This document shows, one piece after another, positions 32,678 through 44,100 of a DNA stretch of 64,000 nt. Source of the stretch: Biscogniauxia marginata (lineage: Eukaryota; Ascomycota; Sordariomycetes; Xylariales; Xylariaceae); contig MU404130.1 of NCBI GenBank assembly GCA_022695795.1, positions 96,318 through 160,317 of the forward strand. The letters run 5' to 3'. Below the pieces are notes generated by a model, which saw nothing but the letters and a program-made list of their open reading frames with translations, did no database searches and had not been told where the DNA came from. The translations under genes were made by a program, and so were the position numbers. Numbering within the stretch: position 1 is the first letter of the stretch; every line of letters starts with the position of its first letter.

Positions 32678-33554
32678 CTGATGGGAGGAGTACGAATCAT
32701 ATATTGAAATTTGGGATACAGTTTATTTGATACCGCTTGCATAGCCATGGCGTTTCCGGCCGCATAAATTTGGGATTATTAAGAAAAGCACGACTAGGAT
32801 TAATCTAACATATCAACAATGCGCATCATGCTGACTGTCTTCTGTGCCTTTCGACCCCTCTCGTAAATTATAAACAAAGCGTAGGTAGTTGACACTGCAT
32901 TTAACCTATCGAAATTGCGTGCGGCCACATATGGGATTATCGTCAGTAGACTCGTAAAGTCTGGAGCCATATAAGCTCCTGCTGGCTTATAAAGCCTCGA
33001 CTATCTTATTTATAATCCATAGGGTAATGCTAAAGGTGGTAAGACCTAACCGCGACTCGACGCCTCGTCTGCCTCACACCGACCACAAAAGCCAACCTGC
33101 CCCCATTTTCATCTACGCCATAGGTAGGAGGGCATCGATTAAGGCCGTACGGTAGTAGATCTCATGGGTTTATGAAACCGGCAATATTTCTCATAACCGC
33201 CTAGGCAGAGTTATAAATGTGATACTTGTGAGTGACTAAGTAGCCAGCCAATGGGTAACTGTCACAGGCGGATTGGGACACCTTACACGGCATGTACTTG
33301 GGACTAGTCTATGGCGCCCTGGTCTGGGTAGATCCTACGCGAAGTCATACTCTGCCGGATTAACCAAGTTGGCTAGACCTTACAGACCGGGATATAGGCT
33401 GCTGACGCCATGCGTACATGAGGTAGGCCATAGTACAAAGGAAGTCATGGACAACTTCTAGCTGCTTTCAGAGTAACGTAGTACATCATTCTTCAACTTC
33501 CGTATCACCTGGAATATTGGAGCTTTGGGAAGTCCCTGAGCAAAATCACACATT
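32678..33554. other. Intergenic
   Basis: 0.9 kb, somewhat AT-rich after the protease gene. No convincing gene or RNA was seen. Confidence 0.5.
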
Positions 33555-33822
33555 ATGTCTGACGCCATTCGTCAGGGAAGCTGTCTCTGCGGCACTGTGA
33601 AGATCGAGGTCCATGGGGAGCACCTCGTGACGAATGCATGCTACTGCATCAACTGCTAGAAGGTAGGTAGCACCACTTTGCAAAACGCGGAGCAGTTCTC
33701 CTGCCAAACTTGAGTTCAAGCGTCGACACGGTCCGGTTAATGGCCGAATTATATGTTGAGGACAGGTCGAAGTGCTGGGTCACGATGAGCGATCCTCCAT
33801 CTACGCTGTTTCCACAGGGTTA
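33555..33822 (+). pseudogene. GFA-domain (glutathione-dependent formaldehyde-activating-like) pseudogene
   Basis: The frame from ATG 33555 encodes a good GFA/CENP-V N-terminus (RQGSCLCGTVKIEVHGE, then NACYCINC), with the CxC and CxxC zinc ligands. It hits TAG at 33657-33659 exactly where Gln of the usual CxK/CQK motif would be (CAG to TAG is one C-to-T change). About 50 bases later, in another frame, a C-terminal GFA-like piece appears (RLMAELYVEDRSKCWV, around 33734-33782). The central part with the second zinc motif (FC..CGS) is absent. So the gene has a stop, a frameshift and an internal deletion. Intact members are small carbon-sulfur-lyase-like zinc proteins of mostly unknown substrate. 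Confidence 0.65.
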
Positions 33823-33961
33823 TTCTCTCTCTCTCTCTCTCCTCTCGGTAATAAGTCTGATGATGAGAGCATATAGAGGCGTATACTCCGACCTGGGATG
33901 CTGGTATCTTCTACATTCGGCATGCTCTTTGGGTAGTCATCCCTGTATGAGGACGCATCTT

Positions 33962-34759
33962 TTACCACCCACGCAATCTTTCAGCGAAGAATTGCATGAC
34001 AGGCAACATTTCGTCTCTGTTCTTAGGCATGCTATCATCGTTCTTTCTCCATTTGACCTCGCGCACGTCAGCGAATTCTTTCCTGATGACTTCCATCGCA
34101 TCTGCATCGAGGGCTTCGCTTTCTCTTCCATGGCACACCAAGACGGGCGTCCGAGCCTTGTCCCTAGCGCTTAGGGATGGTACCATACTCGTCGGTAGAG
34201 GACCACCGATAGATAGTGCGCCTTTAAAGACTGAGCCGATGTCCTTTTGTTCTCCCTCTCTGACGTCCACAGCTCTTGCACTACCCCGTAGCCTAGATGA
34301 TAAGCCAAGGGCTAGTGAACCACCTTGCCCAAAGCCAAAGAGCAGGATGTCGTTGGTCTCCCACCCGCACTTCCCAACAAGGGTCTCCCGGATGAGTTTC
34401 CCTAGGACGATTTCCTCGGCCTTCGAAAACCCCGGGTCAGGATCCAGGTCCTCAGTGGTGGTTGATATGGTTAGGTCATCTCCCCAGTGAAAATTCTTGG
34501 TGGGACCGGTGGCGTCGGACTCGGGTAGACCTAGCAACGCCGGTGTTAATGGCGAGACACCGCGGACGGAGATTGAAAGGACGCCGGGTAAGTTTAGATT
34601 CTTTGCAAAAGTTGTGAATGATGCCTCAGAGTCCCCGAGTCCGTGGAAGAGAATGAGGATTGCCGTCGTGGTCTCGGGCACCTCCGGAAATGTCAACGAC
34701 AGGTGAAGCGAAGGCGCTAAGTGGGAAAAATCCTCTGGCGTGGGGATCCGCGTCGGCAT
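33962..34759 (-). CDS. Esterase-fold protein lacking the catalytic serine (265 aa)
   Basis: Single exon. The ATG at 34757-34759 is chosen because the upstream 36 codons look like leader. The fold is that of the phospholipase/carboxylesterase (acyl-protein thioesterase-like) family: LILFHGLGD (about 35-43), NFHWGDD (89-95), and a strand-turn-helix at the nucleophile elbow. That elbow reads GFGQGG (142-147) instead of GFSQGG, so Gly144 replaces the nucleophilic Ser. The last part PVLVCHGRES (205-214) and KNDDSMPKNRDEMLP also lack the usual Asp and His contexts. It is probably a non-catalytic relative with a binding role; I believe similar GFGQGG proteins exist in other fungi but could not check. 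Confidence 0.8.
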   Translation of the reverse strand: MPTRIPTPEDFSHLAPSLHLSLTFPEVPETTTAILILFHGLGDSEASFTTFAKNLNLPGVLSISVRGVSPLTPALLGLPESDATGPTKNFHWGDDLTISTTTEDLDPDPGFSKAEEIVLGKLIRETLVGKCGWETNDILLFGFGQGGSLALGLSSRLRGSARAVDVREGEQKDIGSVFKGALSIGGPLPTSMVPSLSARDKARTPVLVCHGRESEALDADAMEVIRKEFADVREVKWRKNDDSMPKNRDEMLPVMQFFAERLRGW

Positions 34760-35645
34760 CGTAACTTTAAGTCTTCCTTGGAGTGAATTAGAAGGAAAAC
34801 GACCCCTGTGTTCCAGAGTGGAAATCAGCAATGGATGCGCGCAAGGAGAAACTGGCGAGGACATCAAAGATTGATGTCACTGATGTTGCTGAAAATGAAT
34901 GGAGATTGCAAAACCGGCGCCCGGCGCTGGAGACGGGAACAGGGGGCAACTATTCCGGCCACATTCGGCCTAGCGCCAGGGCCGCTTTGGCTCAGGCTCG
35001 GCTCAAGTAATTATTAGTCGCGTGCCTTAGTTAAGAGGTAGTTTGAATTATAGAAATTTATAAATACTTGTTAATAAGAGTACTATCTTATTACACCACT
35101 ATGTGAATATAGGTACCTAGGTATATGCCTACAGACTAATACTGCTTGTTAAACTGACATAACCGGCCAATGCAGCTTCAAGGCTCGTCTAAATCTGTCC
35201 TCCCCGTCCAAGTGGTTAAAAAACGCAGATACAACTACAGGGAGACGGAATCGACCAGATCCGGTAGTCCAATCTCCGAAACGCTTCGCAACCATCTACC
35301 CGCCCTCACAAACCACACCTCATCAAGCTTGCACGTGCTGAATTCTTGGTCTTGGTCGGAACTTATCGCCTTCTACAATGGTTATCTCGATACCCACTCA
35401 CTATAGGACTGGTAGTCTGGTGGTCTTAGTCTTCGGTTTAGGGCCAGGGTCATTATCGCGTCCGAGGTCTGTCAAGGTAAGATGGCCGGTAAGGTAACAA
35501 TACTATAGATACCTACTCTTGCTGCCGCCCGTTGGCACCTAAGTTGAATCTCTCTCTCTATCTCTCTTTCTTTTCGCCCCCTACACTCTTGCTGTGGTAC
35601 GTTATTTCCCTTCTTTACTACAGAGCTCGCCGCGGCGCAGCAGCC
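34760..35645. other. Divergent promoter region
   Basis: 0.9 kb between divergent starts. It contains a TACCTAGGTATA element at about 35112-35124 and a TCTC-repeat leader near 35550-35573 before the phosphatase gene. No additional gene is supported. Confidence 0.5.
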
Positions 35646-37346
35646 ATGTTTATCTCGGCCGCCGGTCTTTCTGTAGCAGCAGCAGGAGTATCTGCAGCCG
35701 TTCCACAGTATCTCGCCCCGCTCCAGGATATCAACTTCCCTTCCAGCAAAAGTGCAACGAATCCCCTCCAATGGCTTGGAGCTAACGGACCATGGTATGC
35801 GGGTAAGAGGTCCCAAATAAAAATCCAAACCATCGATACGGGCACTCATCAATAAGTATTGTCTAGGCCCCAATGTCTTTGGTATCTCCCCAGAGGTGCC
35901 TCAGAATTGTTATGTAGACCAGGCCGCCTACATATCAAGACACGGTTCAAGATATCCTGATCAAGGAGCCTACAATGGCTGGGTGTCAATGTATGAACGG
36001 GTTTGTCTGGAGATCCATGCGTACACCATCGACGTCTATTGATAATCGACAGTTCCAGGCTAGCGATTATACGGCAAGCGGAAGTTTATCATTCCTACCT
36101 ACGTGGCGACCTGTCTTAACGAATCCGGCACTGCAGATTGCTAACGAAAACCCTACCGGTGCCAAAGAGGCATATGATTTTGGGTACACTCTACGGACAA
36201 GGTCAATATAATTATCCATCAACTTTTTTGATGAATACAAACCCCTGACTTGACGCTTATAGATATCCCGATCTGCATCAAGATGGAGATGAGTTTATGG
36301 TATGGGCCAACAACTACACCAGAGTCCTCCAAACTGCCTCCATGTTTGTTCGAGGTTTCTTAGGATTCACAGCTGCGAGCAACGGCAGTGTTGTCTCGGT
36401 GTCATCCAAAGGGTTCCCTGCTGGCACCGGTGATTCGCTTGCTCCTTCAGATATGTGCCCAAACTTTGCCGATTCGGAAGGCGGAGAATACAAGACGACG
36501 TGGGATAACATCTGGATTCCGCCGGTTCAGAAGCGCCTGCAACGTTTGATTGGCGGCAATCTTACACTGAGTGCGAATGACGTTAACCAGATACCTTACC
36601 TGTGCGGATTTGAAAGTCACATCACTGGCCGACTATCACCATGGTGTGATGTATTCACTGACGAGGAGCTAAAGCAGTATGAGTACTCGAACGATCTTCG
36701 CTATTACTACGGCATTGGTCCCGGAACAGATCTTCCAAAGAAGATGATGACACCTTTCTTGAATTCACTACTTGGCATATTGCGAGAAGGCCCCACGATA
36801 ACTGGCATCAAGGCTGATGGGTCCAAGTTTGAACTGCCGAAGCTCCTCGTGTCGTTCTTAAACGACGGTCAGTTGACAGAACTTGTCACTGCCAGTGGTG
36901 TCTTTGACGCACAAGCGCCATTGTCGAAGACTGAGAAGGATGACAATCGACTTTGGGTTGGCTCACGCTACGTGTCGATGCGTGGTACCATTGCTTTCGA
37001 GCGCCTAAATTGCATTGCATCGAATGACTATAAAACAACCAAAACAATGCCGAATTCAAAATCAAAAGTTGACTCACACTGGGGACCAGGGGCATCCAAC
37101 GCTACGTACATACGTATTCGTTTAAACGAAGCTGTGTACCCTCTGCCCTCCTGTAGAAGCGGGCCTGGTTCATCATGTCTGCTCAGTGACTATACCAGCT
37201 ATATTGAAAAGAAGTACGCAGATGAAGGGGATTGGCTCACCAACTGCAACGTGACAGTTGTTGAAGATACTCCGACAACTGTAAAGGGTGCCAGTTTCTT
37301 TACGAATTTCGGCAGTCCCTGGGTTAGTCAAATTCCGACTCAGTAA
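35646..37346 (+). CDS. Secreted histidine acid phosphatase, phytase-like (507 aa)
   Basis: Exons 35646-35802, 35867-36000, 36053-36201 and 36263-37346; the sum is 508 codons including the stop. An N-terminal hydrophobic segment (AAGLSVAAAGVSAAVPQ) is a likely signal peptide. The phosphate-binding signature AAYISRHGSRYP contains R77-H78-G79, with His78 the phosphohistidine nucleophile. The later acid/base position reads SFLNDGQL (Asn347-Asp348) rather than the HD dipeptide of classical phytases; the Asp is kept. Other family-like parts are FLPTWRPVL, YPDLHQDGDEFMVWANNYTRV, SRYVSMRGTIAFERLNC and YPLPSC. Many N-glycosylation sites (NYT, NGS, NLT, NAT, NVT) fit a secreted enzyme for phosphate release. 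No phosphate-response site was identified. Confidence 0.9.
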
Positions 37347-37867
37347 GATAGGAATATAAAGAAAAGACACGAGATTTGACACGTGGACCTAAGTTTGGAT
37401 AAGCATGGGGCAATACCTTACTTATTATAGCACTTAGATCTGATCGTAATTTAATGGTATATATCTCACCTACATATGTGACCCTAGTGAAGTACCTAGA
37501 TATACGGGTGAAGATGGGGTTGAATCTGATTGGCCGCTCGATATACCCGTTACAACGTTAGCCTTTCCAACCCCCCCCCCCAAAAGACTAAGGTACCTAG
37601 CCCGCCAATCTCCACTAATACCAAACAGCTACCTCATCCCTGTACCGCCGTGGCTTCAACTCGAACATCAAACAACTTCCCCTCCATGAACCGCCGGCGA
37701 CGACAAAAGCTGTGATGAGAGCGATTTGTTTTTGGCCGAGTGTCTAGAATCGCGCAAACTAGGAGATTCTACGCAGTGATTCTGCGCTTCGTAGCGTCCC
37801 CGACTACTCCATGCGACGGCTCCGACAGCCAATTGAGTGAGCCACCGGATGCATCACCAACACAACC
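37347..37867. other. Intergenic and SEC8 promoter
   Basis: 0.5 kb with a C13-like run at about 37570. No gene seen. Confidence 0.5.
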
Positions 37868-40800
37868 ATGTCCAACCGGTACGGCGCGTCGTACCGTAAC
37901 GGCTCCTACGGGAGACGAGATGAGGACTATGATCCCTTCGGCGAGGGCTACACTAGCGACCGCTATGGAACCCCTCCGCAACACCTAAACCCGAGACGCC
38001 CGCCCCCCGAACCTGCTCGTTTCGGCTCTTCAGCCTCCGCCTCGAGGGTCCAACGAGCTAACGAAACAAATGCCGAAAGACAGATCAGTCAAGTCTTGGA
38101 GCACATCAAGGCCGAATGGCCTGCTATGGTGCAAAATGACTGCATACCCGTGTCGCTAGCCCTCCAATTGTTGGATAACAGCTCTGTTGGACGAGCGCAC
38201 GAGTACAGAAACTTCAAAAAGGCACATCAATACCTCCAGGACTCGCTGAAGGGTATCGTTCATGAGCATCACCAAGGCTTCAACAGTTCCATCGGCACTT
38301 TCCATAAGATCCAAGGCAGCATACAAGCGTCGCAGAAGCGTGTCCGTACGCTCAAGGAATCACTAGCAGTATCCAAGGCTAGCCTTGGTGTCTCGGACCC
38401 AGAGCTCAAGAAGCTATATAGGTCATCACAGATGTACGACGAAGTCTTGCAGACACTCAATGAACTAGAAGACTTGCGGACCGTCCCTGACCAGTTGGAA
38501 GCGAGAATATCCGAGAAACGCTTCTTAACTGCGGTGGACGTACTGCAGAATGCCTTGCGCAAATTGCGGAAGCCTGAGCTTGATGGTATAGGTGCCCTGA
38601 GTGACCTCAGGAGCTACCTTGCGAACCAAGAGACGGCAATGATGGACATTCTGGTGGAGGAACTACATGAACATCTGTATCTGAAGTCGCCTTACTGCCA
38701 AGAGCGATGGCAAAGTCTGTCCAAGAGTCACGGCTCTTATAACGAGAACTTTGGCGACACAACTATCATAACCCCTTTTCACTTGGTGCTGGACACTATG
38801 GACTTTAATCACTCTGTGACTGAAGACCCCGCGAAGAACCCGGAAGCAGATACATTCTGGTATATTAGTCTAGTTGTGGAATCCCTCAACAGACTTGGAA
38901 GACTTGAAAGTGCTGTCGATACTCTGAAACAACGGCTTCCCGTCGAGCTCTTCTCGGTCGTCAATGAGACAATCAATGATGTCGACCAGAGGCATCCGAG
39001 CTCACTACGTGGAGGCTCGAGCAACGTACAAGGACTCAACATCTATGGTAGCAGAGAAACTCACATGCGAGCAGATGTCATATATGATCTCTTGTGGGCA
39101 TTATATGGCAAGTTCGAGGCTATCGCTGAAGGTCATCGCATCTTCCATGAAGCCATCAAGGCGCTTATTCGGCGGGAAGGAGCTGGTAATAATTTCTCGC
39201 TCCTTGGGAGCTTTAAAGAGTTGTGGAATCTTTATCAAAACGAGATCCGTTCTCTTCTCCACAACTATGTTACGACGGACGCCGATGTCTACCAATACAG
39301 TCTATCACAAAGACGTGGCGCCGCACTCAATGGTATCAAGGATTCGTCAAGGGAACATTTGTTCAAATTTTCCGAAGCGGACCAAAAGTCTGTCGACCTG
39401 ACAACTGAATACGAGGCTCTTGACAGCATCATACAAGCTGCAGTCCCTGGTCTTACGTCTGGTTCTCGAAAAGCCCAGCAGGCTGACAAGAAAAGTTCCT
39501 TAACCGGCAAGGACTCGAGGAAGAGTGCATATGCTGGTGCCTTCGATAACAGACACGCACCAGACTCTTATAAGTCTCTTGTTGAGCCAAGCGTGTTCAA
39601 TATGAGTCTCCTCTTACCCCCCACGCTCGTGTTCCTCCAACGCCTGAAGGCTATCGTGCCTCCTGGTTCCGATTTAGCCGCAAGCGCATTGACGTCTTTC
39701 CTTGATAACTTCTTGGTGAACGTCTTCCAGCCGCAGTTGGACGAGACACTCGGTAAACTCAGCGACTCCGTATTTGGAGAAGTAGACTCGTTCCAGCAAG
39801 ACCCGGCCTGGAATTTGGTAGCCCGAAGGCCAGTTTTCAAGGGAACGACATCATTCTTCACCATTATCACCGCGTTTTGCCGGATGCTCGATACAATACC
39901 GCACGACCAGGCTCTCAGCTCCCTCATCATTTCCCAAATGATGAGGTATTACGAGAGGTGTTTTTCGTGGTTCAGGTCCTTAGTCGCCCGTTCCCCAGAA
40001 CCTGGCATCGCTAGACAATCTTTGCGGTACTCAGCGGAAGTGGCCACCACTCAAGGAGACATCCAGGAGACGATTAAGAAGCTATGGACCTCGGATAACT
40101 TGGATCGGGAGCTAATAGAGAAAGAAGTCGGCCTGTTGATCATGCAGACCAACGAGCGCTCTCTTGAGCTAAGAGATGTTATCCAAGATCGTGACGTGAT
40201 CTCCTCGTTGTGTCTTCTGTACACGAGTATGAAGTGGCTTTCAAGTAAGATTGTCGGTTTAAGACATATAACCAGACAAGACACGGACTCATCTCAGCAA
40301 ACCCTGCCGAGGAACCAGAAACGTCGGTGGACATTATTGAATGACCCCAATAAGACAAATAGCGAGCAGCAGGGCCCCGTGTACCTACCGATGACGCAGG
40401 AAACAGTTCAGTAAGTCCATGCCCTGCACCGCCTTCGACACGTTCGCCCTCTAACCCAGATCGGTAGGTCTTTTGATAGTATAGTTTCTTCCTACGAAGA
40501 ACTGGCCGGCACTGTCCTGCTCACTTTACATATGGAGATTCGATGCCGCATAATTCAATCTTTGCGCGTAGCCTTGTCACCCCAGACAGCACCATATGTG
40601 CTTGGTGATCAAGAGATTAAAGAACCGGATCCACAGATCCTATCCCTCAACTCTGAACTAGTGGCCTACGACGAAACTATTGTGCGCTTCCTCCGTGACC
40701 ACGAAATCGCCTTCGTGCGAACGGGTCTCGGTCTTCTCGTAAACTCGTACCTAGTCACCAACGCACTCGCCACGCAGCCGATGAACATGCGCGGCTGTGA

Positions 40801-41128
40801 ACGCATGCTGCTCAACATCCTCGTGCTGCAGCAGAATCTCAAGAATATCGAGGCCGGCGTTGACCTTGCCAGAGCGGCGTACTACTTTGGGCTATTCCAG
40901 GAAGGGCCCGACGCGATTGTGGCTAAGGCCAAACAGGATAAAGAGCGCGAGGCAGAGGGAGCAGCTGTGCCAGAGTCCACGAGATTCAGCTACGACGAGC
41001 TCAAGGCCATCGTCGAACTGTGCTATAGCGAACAACTAGCGGATCCGGAGAGGGGAGTAGCCGCTGCTGCGAAAAGACAAATGGGCGAGAAGGTTTTGGC
41101 GTTAAGCGAGTATATGTGGCAGAGCTGA
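37868..41128 (+). CDS. SEC8: Exocyst complex subunit Sec8/EXOC4 (1067 aa)
   Basis: Exons 37868-40410 and 40468-41128; a 57-nt intron with GTAAGT donor and CGGTAG acceptor joins in phase 2. Sec8 is part of the octameric exocyst that tethers secretory vesicles to the plasma membrane at growing hyphal tips. The N-terminus (1-60) is Arg/Gly/Pro-rich and variable. The Sec8 coiled-coil domain follows (about 70-210: QVLEHIKAEWPAMVQNDC, LQLLDNSSVGRAHEYRNF, HEHHQGFNSSIGTFHKIQ), and the long helical-rod body runs to the end. The C-terminal exon (NMRGCERMLLNILVLQQNLK) is well preserved in other Sec8 proteins. The length is as expected for filamentous fungi. Confidence 0.96.
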
Positions 41129-44100
41129 AAGAGGGAGGCAGTACATAAAAACCGCCTTTGTATTTTTATAGGTCAACCCGACGCGAGCATGGCGAGAATG
41201 AGGACCTGATTAACATTTTTTGCATACACGAGAAGGACGGTCAAACTAATAGTAGCGAGAACCCGATAGTAATGGAAACATGGCAGAATATTTGTTAAAA
41301 AAAAAATTTTTTTTTACGAGATGAACGAACAAAACTGTCCAGCCACTGCCTGCAAGGCGAGGCACTGCCGCACAGCTTTCAAGCCTACATGTTCTTAACC
41401 AGGTAGTAGAGTTGGTCAAGTAGAGAGAGCCTAAGTTATCCGACCCCAACGATACTCATGTATCTCGATCGGGTCCTCGCTGCTATGCTAGGCTACAAAG
41501 AACGAGCGATGCCGCAAATGATCCATATTTCCTGTATGAAAACCCAACCTTTTCAGCCTTCCTTCAGCCATCTTACGAGACAAAAAGAGAGACAATGGCA
41601 ACTACGGTACCACCTGCCAGCTCGGCACATACGGGGCGGGACGAAGGGAATAGGTAGTAGGCAGGACGGAGCCTTATCTCTCAACGTCGTATTGGAGACT
41701 AGGCATCCCTTAAAAAACCACTTACGCTACCCACGTACTACCTTTCTCGGCATGAGATCCGATCTAAAAGCTTGTTTGGTTTAATGGTATTTTCCATAAG
41801 ACCCGTTAGGCTGGTCCCTAGAGAGGCATTTCATCTCCCTGGACTATGCGCGTTATGTAATGTAGTGCTGGGTTGCAATGAACCTCTTTTTGCACTCTGC
41901 TTTCGGTTTTCAGAAGAGGCGGGTTACGTAGATAGTAGGTAGATATGCGCGCCCCAGCTAAGGCGATTTGCTGGGATTGTGAGAATGGCAGATGGGAATT
42001 GCGGATAAGAGAAGGCTAGGGACATCCGCTTCCCGACATCCCGTAACTCATGCCTGGTTTCTGCTAGAATGCTCTCCCGTCTGTTTATTTGCCGTACACT
42101 ACACCTAAATACATCCACGCAGCTTGATTTCCATGTCTAGCGTAATATAGATGATGCAATAGATACATTGCACTTGGTATGAGCAATTAATCGGGTGGCG
42201 AGGGCCACGAAAGCAACAAGATGGAGGGTACAAAAGGGTCTGTCCCCATTCCTATCGGGTTATGTTGGAGATCCGAGCATGTGAGCTGTTGCGCGCGCGG
42301 CTGGTCTTTTCAAGCGCTTCATTAAGCGGTTACTATACTAGAGGTTACCTGTACCACCGAATAAGAGTGCACGCGCGATAGCCAATCGAGTGTTGATGGC
42401 GGCAATCGTAGCTGTATATGCATAGGCCGTAATCATTAAAGTCGAGATATGCCCCCGGTCATGTGGCGACGCGCATATATAAGAATCGAGTTGGTGGAAG
42501 GTCACATGGTACATCATATTGATGCAGTTTCGTCCAGGTGAGGATTCGATTTAACAGTTGGTTACCGTACGTGCATGTGATAGTATAGCATAGCCTTTTC
42601 TTTGTTTGAGCCTGTGAGGCAGGTATAAGCTTGGTAAGGTAGCCCAGTCTCCGCCATACCTGGGCGAGCATAACTTCCATGTTGATAATTACCGATGGCC
42701 GTGCGCCTCAGTATTTTGAAGGTTCGGGTAGTTGAGTTCTTATATCTATCTCTACCCCAAGAGAGATTTCAGGGGGGAGACCAACTAAGCTTCAAGCTAC
42801 CTATAGAGAAAACAAAGGTGTGGTGGCGGTAGTGCGTCTAGGCGGTATCTATTTGCCCTAGGCGATCACAGAAAGTCGAGAAGAGTCAGAGTTTTTTGCT
42901 TGACTCTCCCGGACGCATGTCCGGTAGCGAATACGGCTCTTGTGGATTGTATATCGCTAGAAATTTGCCCCATCCACTCACCCACTTATCGAGCGCGGCG
43001 GGCGGTGTAAACAGATTCAGCTACCTATGTACAAGTAAGCAATCTCCAGAGAGAAAAGTTCTGCCCGCCAGTTAGAAGAGAAGGATGTGGGAGACAGGGG
43101 AAAGCCACACGGTTAAGCACATAATTGCGCCGCCTGCAGGGGCCCAGCAGCACAGATACAACAAGCTTCACAGGCGACAACCGGCTCTTGGCGCTTGCAC
43201 GTGGCGTCGAAGGGATGGCCACCAGGAATTATCATTGGCTAGAAGGAAGGCGTAGGATCTGTCTGATAGTCAGCGGGAATCAGAGATGATATCTCGACTG
43301 ACGAAACGAGAGTACGAGCCATCATGATCGATAAATGACGCTTACATAGGTGGTATAATACCTAGGTATACAGTTAGAGGTTATATCTGTTTCTTGAATG
43401 GAATAATTAAGACGGGAGCGGATTGAAATCGCATAAGACGAGGCTGAAGCATCGAAAATGGATGACGTGGGGAAGACAAGGATCGTTGTGCATGACATGC
43501 TCATTACAACAGGTAGGTTAGAGCAATTCATCCAACGGGGGGGGATCTCATACCGGATGGATCGAGATACTGCATACCTAACCTACATGTAGATAGGCAG
43601 GCCTTTATTTAATGAGAAACTCCGAGGTACATAGGTAAGGTGGATATTAGGTATGTACATAGTAGTGTAGGTACATAGCTTAAATCTCCTTAAAAATAGA
43701 CACCCGCCCGACTGTAAGTATGTAGGTACTTAGTCTGTCCATACCTACGCTTATAAGTATCGAGCCGGGGGAGGCATTAAAAGATACCAACACTAGGTAG
43801 GATTTGTCCAGTCGTTGCTTCTTGTCAAATTGGCGATGTACATAGAAACGGGAATGCTGCTAACAACAATACCACACGGCCAGAGTGCCATGAGCTGCTT
43901 TTCTGAATCCATAGATAGTGGCAATCTAATATTGAAGCAAGGGAATGCTCAAGCAATGCTACATGTACATGTACCTTCACATAGAGCAGTGAAATGAAGA
44001 CGGAAATTCAGGGTTGTGAGCTTAGACCAAATGCGGTTTAGACAAGCCACCATCAGGCACAACGACCCCACCCCCTTTAACCAGCATGCCCATGCCTACC

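Noticed and set aside
42909..42924. CCGGAC-GCAT-GTCCGG inverted repeat
   Set aside because: Perfect 6-bp arms but short; not followed by a T run and not linked to any gene, so not called a terminator or operator.
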